From NCBI RefSeq assembly GCF_001682855.1, contig NZ_MAQW01000034.1, positions 42,342 through 106,341 of the forward strand: a stretch of DNA of 64,000 nt, given 5' to 3'. The notes beneath the pieces were generated by a model. That model was not told the DNA's origin. It saw nothing but the letters and a program-made list of their open reading frames with translations, and did not search any database. Below are positions 8,578-16,208 of this stretch, piece by piece. The stretch's first letter is position 1; the number at the start of each line of letters is the position of its first letter. The position numbers were made by a program, and so were the translations under genes. This DNA is from Bacillus sp. FJAT-27264 (lineage in GTDB: Bacteria > Bacillota > Bacilli > Paenibacillales > Paenibacillaceae).

Positions 8578-8727
8578 ATTTTATGATGTCGAAGAATGTT
8601 ACAGGAGATCATGAGTGCTTTTTCTTGAAATAACACATTGATCAAGATAATGTTGAGCTTGGTGAAAGATAAAAGAGCCCATCAGTTATTAAACTGTACC
8701 CTATGTAAAGGACATTTTAAAAAAAGT

Positions 8728-9640
8728 CTAGGCAGATTGAAGAAGATGATCTCTGTATTGAACAGGGGTCATCTTTTTTAAATCCCATTGATACCTGTAG
8801 TTGTTATAGTAGGTCATGTAATCCTTAATCTCCTGTTTTAACTCCATTAAAGTCAAACATGGCTTAATGGAAGCCTGATCTTTAAAATGACCAAAAAAGG
8901 ATTCCTGAGGGGCGTTATCCCAGCAGTTTCCCCGCCTTAACATGGATTGTTTCAATTTCATTTTCTTAACCATTTTTTGAAAATAAGGATGTGTATAATG
9001 AGATCCCTGATCAGAGTGAATGAAGGCACCATCAGCTCTCTTAAATCTTCGGTTTTTCTTAAGCTTCAGGAGAGTATCTGTCGCAAGATCCATTGTGATT
9101 CGATCTGACACGTGATAGGCCAAGATTTCATTGGTTGAACTATCTTTGATTGTGGATAAATAGGCTTTTTTACCCGATCCGTAAAATAAATAAGTAATAT
9201 CCGTCAGTAACACCTTACCTGGGATGTTCTGCTTAAACTCCCTGTTCAGCAGGTTAGGAACGACCCTGTGCTCCGGAGTAGCCTTCATCATCCGTTTATA
9301 GGGATTAGCTCTCCTGAAGGGGCATACAATGCTATATTTCTTCATAGTCCTCCTAATCCTTTTCAAATTGTAGATTACCTTAAACTGACCCTCCAAGGTC
9401 ATCTTGATGGAACGGGCGCCTTTCTTTCGTCTTTTGAAATGAAAAGCTTTTAGAATGACTTCTCTTAGTTGCTCATCTTGCTGTTTCTTCTGGATTCTCT
9501 TTTGCTTTGCTTCGGAAGACCAATTACTTTAATATCCATTTATGGAACTGTTGATACTTTAAATAAATAGTTGACCATACGGTAGACTTGATACTTCTCG
9601 ATGAGGGTATGAATAAGCACAAATTTCTGGCTAGATGAAA
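8728..9640 (-). pseudogene. IS3-family transposase orfB, N-terminal part disrupted
   Basis: The readable part (8728-9402, 224 residues) carries the DDE integrase core: LLTDITYL (first Asp), HSDQGSHYTHP (second Asp) and NAPQESFFGHFK (Glu), plus the usual C-terminal YNNYRYQW. Upstream, at 9403-9640, the expected N-terminal HTH_21 portion is present but spread over two frames. VLIHTLIEKYQVYRMVNYLF in one frame runs into a stop, and residues like QKKQQDEQLREVILKAF are in another. The transposase should be inactive unless frameshifting restores it. More than one lesion makes that unlikely. Confidence 0.85.
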
Positions 9641-9643
9641 GTG

Positions 9644-10060
9644 TTATCCTTTGTTCTGCCTCCTTTCCATGAAACGAATCTTTTTTAATAATTCATTCTC
9701 CGCTCGCAGCAAAGCATTCTGAGCTTCTAGCTTGGCATACTTCTCTTTGAGCGTTAGCTCCCGTTTAAGGGGTCTTCCTGAGGCATGGCTTCTAGTATCT
9801 TGCAAACCTATGATTCCGTTCTCTTGGTAGCTCGCACGCCATCTCTTTCCTGAGGATTCGACTCTTTGGAGCCCAACGACAGTTACGTCAAAACCACTTT
9901 CTTCAAATATTTCTCTCGGCAGTTTCCCCTTATTATTCTCTGAGATAAACAATTGCTTAAACGCATCCGTATACGTAATTGCCTTAGAAGATACATACCT
10001 CACATAAGGATTGTTAGATAACTGCCTGATCTCTTTATCTGTGAATATTTTCTTGCTCAT
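9644..10060 (-). CDS. IS3-family orfA (helix-turn-helix transposase subunit)
   Basis: About 138 residues from the preferred start (MSKKIFTDKEIRQL), which follows an AGAGG ribosome site. An in-frame start further upstream, at 10096, is possible but lacks one. It has an N-terminal DNA-binding region and a C-terminal leucine-zipper-like helix (LKEKYAKLEAQNALLRAENE), the layout of IS3 OrfA proteins, which bind the IS ends and pair with OrfB. It is intact, while its orfB partner is not. Confidence 0.8.
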   Translation of the reverse strand: MSKKIFTDKEIRQLSNNPYVRYVSSKAITYTDAFKQLFISENNKGKLPREIFEESGFDVTVVGLQRVESSGKRWRASYQENGIIGLQDTRSHASGRPLKRELTLKEKYAKLEAQNALLRAENELLKKIRFMERRQNKG

Positions 10061-10150
10061 ACCAGTCCTCTTCCCTATCTTCTTCGTTATAAACAAAAAT
10101 ACCCTACCGAGAGACTTTTTAAAAGTGTCTACTCGATAGGGTACAGTTTA

Positions 10151-10453
10151 TATGTGAGATTTGGCTTGATTAATACCAATCCTGAATCAAAAGGAGATTA
10201 TTCGATACTGGATCGAATTCCCGACATTAAGGCCCCGGTACTTCTGTTGCAAGGGACTGCCGATGAGAGACTGATTTGGCAAACCGTTCAAGATTTTGCA
10301 GGTGATTTGGAAAAGGCAGGTAAAACCGTGAAGCTTGTTCTGTACCCGGATGGTCGGCATGGGTTAGCGGACAAGTATCAAGACCAGAGGAACCAAGAAG
10401 TGACGCAATGGCTTCATACGTACGGCATGCCCAAATCATTTGCCCTACAGTAG
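10151..10453 (+). pseudogene. 3' fragment of the alpha/beta hydrolase gene
   Basis: A near-identical copy of the last 300 bases or so of the intact hydrolase at 15060-16034; only a few scattered differences are visible. It encodes the Asp and His of the triad (GTADE, GRHGL) but not the GASMGG nucleophile or signal peptide. Similarity starts exactly at the IS end and stops just after the stop codon, at about 10455. The high identity suggests a recent duplication followed by deletion next to the IS. Confidence 0.85.
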
Positions 10454-10567
10454 GAGTCAGTCGTAAATTAGCATCCTGATGAGACAAGATTAGTACCTAT
10501 TAGGGGAATTCGAGTTTCCCCCAATGTTAATAAGGCACATGTGATTTTCGCTCCTCTCGTCCTGTTC

Positions 10568-10614
10568 GAGCCTCTTCTGGCATAAGTTTTAGCTTATGTC
10601 CGGAAGGGGCTTTG
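10568..10614 (+). terminator. Rho-independent terminator
   Basis: A long stem GAGCCTCTTCTGGCATAAG / CTTATGTCCGGAAGGGGCTTT with a short TTTTAG loop and a T-rich tail. It lies downstream of the hydrolase fragment and also faces the end of the oxidoreductase gene, so it could serve both strands. Confidence 0.7.
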
Positions 10615-10712
10615 TTCTCGTTTAGGTAATTATACAATAAATGGTTTCCATTACGTTTATGGGATATATAATTCTCAATTAATTTCGAAAGCTCTTTTTG
10701 AGGGGGCTGTCC

Positions 10713-11318
10713 CTAAATTCCCTGAGAAGGATTTGAGACTGCTAACACGGAAGAGCTCGGGTCACTGTGGTACTTATGGATATAATGAATATATTCTATT
10801 GCACTTTGATGGATTTCCTCATCGCTAGCTTGAAATGAAGCTCCGAAGACAGCAAAATAAGGTAGCGCCACTGCGCCCACATGACTTGTACTAGCTTTGA
10901 AAGGCGTAATCACTTGATCCACGGTAAAAGAAACAGAGCCCTCTGGCAGGTAATTTTCTTGTTTGTCGCCGATGGACATGACAAGCCCTAACTTTTTCCC
11001 TTTAAGCTTGTCCCCTGTTGATCCATAAGCCCATCCATAAGCCCATCCATAAGCCCATCCATGAGCAAAAACATCATCAAACCACTTTTTCAATAAAGGC
11101 GGATAGCTGTACCAATATAACGGGAATTGAAAGATAACATGGTCATATGCTTCTAATAGCTTTTGCTCTCTGGGAACATCAATGTTCCAGTTGGGATACT
11201 CTTTGTAAATCTCATGAATGGTAATATCGTTTGGATATTGCAAGAGTTCTTCTTTCCAGCGCTGGTTCACCCTGGAATTCTCAAGGTTGGGATGTGCTAA
11301 AATCACCAGTGTTTTCAT
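10713..11318 (-). CDS. NAD(P)H-dependent oxidoreductase, flavodoxin-like fold (YwrO/KefF/MdaB type)
   Basis: A 201-residue FMN/FAD quinone or drug reductase. Family motifs are the N-terminal KTLVILAHPNLENSRVN (flavin phosphate binding), VIFQFPLYWYSYPPLLKKWFDDV (isoalloxazine contact and dimer face) and AYGSTGDKLKGKK. The segment normally reading HGWAYGSTG is expanded to three GWAY units by a 12-bp tandem repeat, close to the active-site loop. The divergent HxlR-type regulator gene starts about 250 bp away, the usual pairing for electrophile- or quinone-responsive reductases. ATG 11318 follows GGAG at good spacing. Confidence 0.85.
   Translation of the reverse strand: MKTLVILAHPNLENSRVNQRWKEELLQYPNDITIHEIYKEYPNWNIDVPREQKLLEAYDHVIFQFPLYWYSYPPLLKKWFDDVFAHGWAYGWAYGWAYGSTGDKLKGKKLGLVMSIGDKQENYLPEGSVSFTVDQVITPFKASTSHVGAVALPYFAVFGASFQASDEEIHQSAIEYIHYIHKYHSDPSSSVLAVSNPSQGI
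11023..11058. repeat. 12-bp coding tandem repeat, three perfect units
   Basis: Three copies of CCATAAGCCCAT (plus a degenerate fourth) lie in frame in the oxidoreductase gene. On the coding strand they encode repeated Gly-Trp-Ala-Tyr. Because 12 is a multiple of 3, copy-number change lengthens or shortens the protein loop without a frameshift. Confidence 0.85.
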
Positions 11319-11570
11319 TATGAATCTCCATTCTCAGCCTTATCTTTATGAATATCATCATTATCTTGCAGGTTGTAGAAAAAGAAAATACACACAATAA
11401 AGTAAGATGGTTACTTGGAAGTGTGTACTGGACTAATAACAAAATGTTTGCGATAAAGAAGATTTTGAGTAAGCTTCATTTGATCAGCATGGACGAGGTG
11501 TTGTTCTACGAAACAATATAATTTAGGTATAGATGCAACACTAGAAATCATCGGCGGAAAGTGGAAATCT

Positions 11571-11891
11571 TTGATCATTTGCTTATTGATGTCCGGTACC
11601 AAGAGAACCAGTGAATTCCAGCGCAGTATTCATGGCATTTCACAAAAGGTGCTGATCCAGCAGCTTCGTGAGCTTGAGAGGGATGGACTTGTCGAAAGAT
11701 TCGTGTACCAGCAGATGCCGCCAAAGGTCGAATATAGTCTCACGGAATATGGAGTTACAGCCAATAAGATCGTGGACGTGATGTGTTCCTGGGGAAAAGA
11801 AAATATTAAAATAAGACAAGAACGTGGAGAAGAGATCTTGTTGGAGGACAAATCGCCGGAGAACGTTGATGGTTCCAGGCACTCCTTTTAA
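11571..11891 (+). CDS. HxlR-family winged-helix regulator, 5' end probably damaged
   Basis: The ORF carries the HxlR winged helix: GISQKVLIQQLRELERDGLV (recognition helix) and MPPKVEYSLTEYG (wing). These regulators respond to electrophiles or quinones and often control a divergent reductase, as here. TTG 11571 omits the first helix. In the same frame upstream, codons for KQYNLGIDATLEIIGGKWK (11511-11567) clearly belong to the family, but no ATG, GTG or TTG lies between the TGA at 11481 and 11571. An ATG at 11490 in another frame (MDEVLFYET...) suggests a one-base indel near 11500-11515. It is thus either a frameshifted gene or one using a rare start. Confidence 0.65.
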   Translation: MIICLLMSGTKRTSEFQRSIHGISQKVLIQQLRELERDGLVERFVYQQMPPKVEYSLTEYGVTANKIVDVMCSWGKENIKIRQERGEEILLEDKSPENVDGSRHSF

Positions 11892-11955
11892 TTCCAGTGT
11901 AGTCTTTTAGAAAGCGAATACTGTCACGTCAGGTTTGTCCATTTTATGCAAGCCA

Positions 11956-11967
11956 CACATGTGGAGT
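11956..11967. repeat. Intergenic CACATGTGGAGT motif, copy 1
   Basis: The first of three intergenic copies of CACATGTGGAG(T). It lies after the HxlR gene and before the adhesin, and contains the palindrome CACATGTG. Confidence 0.5.
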
Positions 11968-12018
11968 GCTGCGTGTTGTTGGTACAGAAGTAGTAATTTA
12001 AAGCCACATTTACCTGCA

Positions 12019-12047
12019 GAACCCAAGCTTTATCAGCTTGGGTTCTT
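12019..12047. terminator. Bidirectional terminator-like hairpin
   Basis: A stem AACCCAAGCT / AGCTTGGGTT with a four-base loop, followed by TCTTAATC. It lies downstream of the HxlR gene. The remainder of the gap to 12235 has no convincing gene. Confidence 0.6.
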
Positions 12048-12175
12048 AATCTTTGTATCATTGGAAGTAGTAAGGCGGAGAATTGAACTAAGTGTTGGAG
12101 CAGCTAATGCTACTAAAGAATCATATCCGATAAAAGCATTTAAAAAACGACATCGATACCCGATATAATTAAAAA

Positions 12176-12206
12176 CGGAACACTTTCGAAGAGTGTTCTG
12201 TTTTTA
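12176..12206 (+). terminator. Rho-independent terminator
   Basis: Stem GAACACT / AGTGTTC with a TTTTTA tail, just upstream of the adhesin ribosome site. It insulates the adhesin from upstream transcription, or may act as an attenuator in its leader. Confidence 0.65.
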
Positions 12207-12234
12207 CTATGATCATAAAAGGGAGTGACCTCAA

Positions 12235-13863
12235 ATGAATAAAATAAAAGTGAAGCTAGCCATATTTCTGATTATTCTGCTAGGTTCGACCACATTTCAA
12301 TCTATCCAAGCAGCTCCTACAGTTGTTGAGAAGTTTGAGGTCGTAGATCATTGGTTTCCTAATGTGCGAATGTACCCTATCATTGTTTTAGCAGAATATA
12401 ATAACGGAGTTTATGAACGAAGGCCGAACAGAGCAGGTCTACCTGATGGTATTTTAGCTTATTGCTTTGACAAGTCGAGACAATATCCACTTACGAAGTA
12501 TCTTGCTGGTTATCGTGAAGGTGAAGAGTTCTTTTCACCACTTAAAGAAATTAACAACTACACCATTAAAGGAAAGGTGATTAATGGGGATATGTTAAGA
12601 GCGATCCTGCTCAATGGTTTTCCAATGAAGAGTGTTGCAGATTTACAAGCGGCCACTGGTATTACAGGTCTAGATGAAGACATGGCACTTTGGGCTACCC
12701 AATATGCCATTTGGCATTACACTAATGGCGCGAGTTTGAATGACTGGCGTGGGCAGCATTATCCGCCAACATCAGCGGGAGAGGATCTATTTAATTACTA
12801 CATCAGTTTAGCGCCTATAGGGCCAACGTATACAGAAGCGGATGTGGATGTATTTGATCAGCAATTATCATTTGATGCGAATGATAACCTTGTTGTATCA
12901 GTATCCTATAAAGCAACAGAAAAGAACGATGATGGAACTGTCATTTTACCATCAGTCCAGCTTGATAGTGCTACGGAGGCTAGATATCCAAATGCGACTG
13001 TCGTTGAATCAACATACACCAATCCAAGTCTTAACAGTAAGACGATCACGATTACAATCGCTGATGGCGATTATGATGATACGGCTTCAAATGTAGATAT
13101 TGGACTCCAATTTATGATGCGTCAATCTGTCAACGATGTGTTCATCACTTCGTCAGTGAGATATATCAATGATATTCAAGATTTTGGTGCGGTTGCAGCC
13201 AATGTATTGGATGTGCAGAGAAATGTTCTATTGAACTTTAAACTTCCCGTGTCGCCAACACCAGCACCAACAGCAACAGCAACGCCAGCACCAACAGCAA
13301 CAGCAACGCCAGCACCAACAGCAACACCAGCACCAACAGCAACACCAACGCCAACAGCAACACCAACGCCAACAGCAACGCCAGCACCAACAGCAACGCC
13401 AACGCCAACACCAACACCAACAGCAACAGCAACAGCAACACCAACGCCAACAGAAGAACCAGGACGGGTAGAAGAGCCAACACCAACAGAAAAACCAGAA
13501 CAGGTGGAAGAGCCAACACCAATACCAACACTAACGCCAACAGAAGAACCAAAACGGATAGAAGAGCCAACGGCAACGCCGACGCTGACTCCAACAGTAG
13601 AATCAGAATGGGTAGAAGAGCCAACACCAATGCCAACACTAACGCCAGCCCCAACACTAACGCCAGCCCCAACGCCAACAGAAGAACCAGAACGGGTAGA
13701 AGAACCAACACCAACGCCATTTAAACCGACAAACGTAAATGAAGAAGTAACCGTTCTTCCTAAAACGGGTGAGGAAAGTAAAACTTTATTTTATATTATA
13801 GGAGCGGTATTTATTGTCGCCGGTTTGTGGCTATTTAGAAGAGATAGCATGGGTAGAGGTTGA
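12235..13863 (+). CDS. LPXTG-anchored surface adhesin with thioester domain
   Basis: A 542-residue secreted, sortase-anchored protein. Residues 1-27 are a signal peptide (basic start, hydrophobic core, IQAAP cleavage region). The N-terminal domain has the thioester-domain hallmarks: Cys77 in LAYCFD and Gln156 in ATQYAIW. In Gram-positive pili and adhesins these residues form an internal Cys-Gln thioester that can bond covalently to host or surface amines. A beta-rich domain follows (about 195-340). Next is a Pro/Thr/Ala stalk of TPTPTATPAP repeats interrupted by acidic EEPxRVEEPTPT blocks (about 343-505). The end is LPKTG at 508-512, a hydrophobic helix and a basic tail. ATG 12235 follows GGGAGTGACC. 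Confidence 0.85.
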   Translation: MNKIKVKLAIFLIILLGSTTFQSIQAAPTVVEKFEVVDHWFPNVRMYPIIVLAEYNNGVYERRPNRAGLPDGILAYCFDKSRQYPLTKYLAGYREGEEFFSPLKEINNYTIKGKVINGDMLRAILLNGFPMKSVADLQAATGITGLDEDMALWATQYAIWHYTNGASLNDWRGQHYPPTSAGEDLFNYYISLAPIGPTYTEADVDVFDQQLSFDANDNLVVSVSYKATEKNDDGTVILPSVQLDSATEARYPNATVVESTYTNPSLNSKTITITIADGDYDDTASNVDIGLQFMMRQSVNDVFITSSVRYINDIQDFGAVAANVLDVQRNVLLNFKLPVSPTPAPTATATPAPTATATPAPTATPAPTATPTPTATPTPTATPAPTATPTPTPTPTATATATPTPTEEPGRVEEPTPTEKPEQVEEPTPIPTLTPTEEPKRIEEPTATPTLTPTVESEWVEEPTPMPTLTPAPTLTPAPTPTEEPERVEEPTPTPFKPTNVNEEVTVLPKTGEESKTLFYIIGAVFIVAGLWLFRRDSMGRG

Positions 13864-14010
13864 GTAAATGATGTGTTTTGAAAAATGGCCGAAAGCTACT
13901 CGAACCCTTGTCAGTCAAGGCAAAGCCAATGAACGTATTAATTAGCGAAGTCAGGAGCTTTGCAGAGTTACAGATTGATGACGAGAAAGCTTCGGGAATC
14001 CGTTGTGTGT

Positions 14011-14036
14011 GGGGGCGTAATTCGCCCCCTGTATTT
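14011..14036 (+). terminator. Rho-independent terminator
   Basis: Stem GGGGGCG / CGCCCCC with a TAATT loop, followed by TGTATTT. The 340-bp gap after the adhesin (13864-14236) otherwise has only this and repeat copy 2. Confidence 0.65.
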
Positions 14037-14057
14037 ACGTCAATATTAAGCACTCCC

Positions 14058-14068
14058 CACATGTGGAG
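14058..14068. repeat. Intergenic CACATGTGGAG motif, copy 2
   Basis: The second copy, within a wider palindrome CTCCCCACATGTGGAG. It lies between the adhesin and the GNAT gene. Confidence 0.5.
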
Positions 14069-14236
14069 ACTATAATATTGATGGTTCGAAAATGAAGATG
14101 TGACAGTGGTACTCAAAAGCTGCTATTTAGCTGCCGGGCAGATTGGTTTATTAACCTATATAGTGTTATTATTTTCATAAATGTGGTAATTTAATTTCTG
14201 ATATTGATATCATCAATGGGAAAAGGGAGGAGTAAC

Positions 14237-14809
14237 ATGAATTCAGAGTTCGCGTTCATTGATTTCCCTCAGTTAAAAACAGAACGGTTCATACTACGGA
14301 GAGCAGAAGAAAAAGATCGCTATGATATTTTCGAACTTTATTCAAAAGAAGCCGTTGCGAAATATATGCCATTCATACCATTTACTTCGGTCGAGAATGC
14401 GATAAGTGAAATGAATTGGTATCAGAAAATTTTCAAGGAACAATCCGGCTTACGATGGATGATTGAAGATAGTGAGTCCAAAAAAGTGATTGGAACATGT
14501 GGATTTTTAAACTATGAGAAGATGCACAATCGTATTGAAATTGGTTATGACCTAAATCCTGATTTTTGGGGAAAGGGTATTATGACAGAGGTAGTGAAAT
14601 GTATCATGCATTTTGGTTTTTTGACTATGAATGTCAATAAAATTGAAGCGAAAGTGGAGGCAGAGAATGAAGCGTCGATCCGATTGATGCATAGGCTCGG
14701 CTTCCATAAAGAGGGTGTCTTAAGGCAACATGAGTTCGAAAAGGGCAAATATGTTGATCTTGCTGTCTTCTCTAGATTGAAAAGCGAATATGAACCTTCA
14801 GAGCAATAA
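14237..14809 (+). CDS. GNAT N-acetyltransferase, RimJ/RimL type
   Basis: A 190-residue acetyl-CoA-dependent N-acetyltransferase. It shows the RimJ/RimL pattern: LKTERFILRRAEEKD at the N-terminus, IGTCGFLNY, IEIGYDLNPDFWGKGIMTEV (acetyl-CoA pyrophosphate loop) and VEAENEASIRLMHRLGF near the C-terminus. These enzymes acetylate N-termini of ribosomal proteins or small amines; the substrate here is unknown. An upstream in-frame start at 14204 exists, but the strong GGGAGGAG site places the start at ATG 14237. Confidence 0.85.
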   Translation: MNSEFAFIDFPQLKTERFILRRAEEKDRYDIFELYSKEAVAKYMPFIPFTSVENAISEMNWYQKIFKEQSGLRWMIEDSESKKVIGTCGFLNYEKMHNRIEIGYDLNPDFWGKGIMTEVVKCIMHFGFLTMNVNKIEAKVEAENEASIRLMHRLGFHKEGVLRQHEFEKGKYVDLAVFSRLKSEYEPSEQ

Positions 14810-14854
14810 AACGGCTTAAGTTGCCTCTTCTATTTTTCCAATATTGTGCATTTG

Positions 14855-14867
14855 CACATGTGGAGTG
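14855..14867. repeat. Intergenic CACATGTGGAGTG motif, copy 3
   Basis: The third copy, immediately after the GNAT gene; 13 bases match copy 1 (CACATGTGGAGTG). Confidence 0.5.
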
Positions 14868-14901
14868 TACAGTAAGATTTGAAGTATATGAATTGGAATT
14901 A

Positions 14902-14946
14902 CCCCGTCGCCTTCCGTTATTTTAACGGTTAGCAAGCGGGGTTTTT
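14902..14946 (+). terminator. Rho-independent terminator
   Basis: An outer stem CCCCG / CGGGG encloses an inner stem CCGTTA / TAACGG and is followed by TTTTTAGG. It ends the GNAT transcript. Confidence 0.7.
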
Positions 14947-15059
14947 AGGTTGTTTTCGATAGACCGGCACAAATCCTTCTTCTATGCAAAACTATATCGC
15001 TTACAGCAATCTGGATATGTTCTAAAATAGTACTAGGATTGTTGGGAGGGTGTGGGGGA

Positions 15060-16034
15060 ATGACATATTATGGTCATTGGAGAAATAGAGCATTTTTTTT
15101 GATTCTAGTTATAATTATATTGATTGCAGCCACGTTATCCAGCTGTGAAGCAACTGATCCACCGGATAGCGATATAGAGATTATCTCTAAAGAACGAATA
15201 GAAGTACCTGGTCAAAATCCGCATATTGATATATACAAGGTATTTTATAAAAGTGATAATATCAAAGTCCTAGCATATCTGACGGTTCCCAAGGCTACCG
15301 GAAAATATCCACTGGTTGTTCATCTTCATGGGGGATACGCTCTTGAACGTAAGGAACTTTCTCATTACGATTTTGGCTTTACGTACGGTTTTAGTTATAT
15401 GAGTGACGAAGTGGTTTACTTGTACCCCATCTACCGGGGATATTTGGAGAGCGATGGCCATGTGCAAGGCATTGCGGAGAATACACGGGATGCAGAGAAT
15501 GGAATTAAAGTGGCAATGTCCACCGGAAGCGTAAAACCGGATTCGGTATACCTGCTTGGTGCATCGATGGGTGGCGGTGTGGCTTTAAGATTAGCTTCTG
15601 AGCGGCAGGATGTAAAAGCTGTTGTTGGTGTGAGTCCTTTTGTGGGCTGGGATGTCAATTTACGCTGGCTATATGAGCACCCAAACGCAAATTCACCTGA
15701 AATTGTAGAGGAAAATAGAAAGACGGGAGAATATGTGAGATTTGGCTTGATTAATACCAATCCTGAATCAAAAGGAGATTATTCGATACTGGATCGAATT
15801 CCTGATATTAAGGCCCCGGTACTTCTGTTGCAAGGAACTGCCGATGAGAGTCTCATTTGGCAAACCGTTCAAGATTTTGCAGATGATTTGGATAAGGCAG
15901 GTAAAACCGTGAAGCTTGTTCTGTACCCGGATGGTCGGCATGGGTTAGCGGACAAGTATCAAGACCAGAGGAACCAAGAAGTGACGCAATGGCTTCATAC
16001 GTACGGCATGCCCAAATCATTTGCCCTACAGTAG
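15060..16034 (+). CDS. Alpha/beta hydrolase lipoprotein, prolyl-oligopeptidase/dienelactone-hydrolase-like
   Basis: About 324 residues. The N-terminal hydrophobic segment ends in a lipobox-like TLSSC (Cys at about residue 29 of the ATG 15060 product), predicting a membrane-anchored lipoprotein acting outside the cell. The catalytic triad is visible: nucleophile GASMGGG, Asp in GTADESL and His in PDGRHGL. The oxyanion segment is HLHGGYA. The substrate is unknown; peptides or esters are typical. TTG 15039 is an alternative start, but GGGAGGG spacing favours ATG 15060. Its 3' third is duplicated at 10151-10453. Confidence 0.8.
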   Translation: MTYYGHWRNRAFFLILVIIILIAATLSSCEATDPPDSDIEIISKERIEVPGQNPHIDIYKVFYKSDNIKVLAYLTVPKATGKYPLVVHLHGGYALERKELSHYDFGFTYGFSYMSDEVVYLYPIYRGYLESDGHVQGIAENTRDAENGIKVAMSTGSVKPDSVYLLGASMGGGVALRLASERQDVKAVVGVSPFVGWDVNLRWLYEHPNANSPEIVEENRKTGEYVRFGLINTNPESKGDYSILDRIPDIKAPVLLLQGTADESLIWQTVQDFADDLDKAGKTVKLVLYPDGRHGLADKYQDQRNQEVTQWLHTYGMPKSFALQ

Positions 16035-16208
16035 GAAAACGGGTAAGAATCAAACCAAGACGGGAGAAGCCTGAGGCTCCCATCAAGAGAATGGAATCGA
16101 ATGTATCAACAGCAGCTTGTACACTCATTAGAATCAATTGTAAGATAAGATTAAATAATATTATTGCGGGATAAAGATTTATCCTGGTATTTATAGAGAG
16201 GGTTTAAG

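Larger units (their letters stand above)
8690..10150 (-). mobile_element. Decayed IS3-family insertion sequence
   Basis: A roughly 1.46-kb element read leftwards, with orfA and a damaged orfB. The terminal inverted repeats are TAAACTGTACCCTAT at 8690-8704 and its complement at 10136-10150, with similarity extending inward (AGTCT-type sequence). TAT flanks both sides (8687-8689 and 10151-10153), a possible 3-bp target duplication. If the element is taken to start at TGTACC (8695-10145) there is no direct repeat. The flanks are unrelated genes: the tatD remnant on the left and a hydrolase 3' fragment on the right. The right flank therefore suggests an IS-linked deletion or recombination, not a simple insertion. 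Confidence 0.85.

Noticed and set aside
8687-10153. TAT as target duplication of the IS3 element
   Set aside because: Recorded only as possible. The flanks belong to different genes, and shifting the ends to TGTACC gives no direct repeat, so a true duplication cannot be claimed.
10154-10453. A 99-codon frame that looks like a small hydrolase
   Set aside because: It is an exact-style copy of the last third of the 15060-16034 gene without the nucleophile and signal peptide. It is a duplicated fragment.
11935-12168. A 77-codon frame between the HxlR and adhesin genes
   Set aside because: It crosses a strong terminator hairpin (12019-12047) and repeat copy 1, with no ribosome site.
13238-13720. 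A 160-codon minus-strand open frame opposite the Pro/Thr repeat
   Set aside because: It is a long leucine/valine/alanine run, which is the antisense of the TPTPTATP repeat in the adhesin. It is a shadow of that gene.
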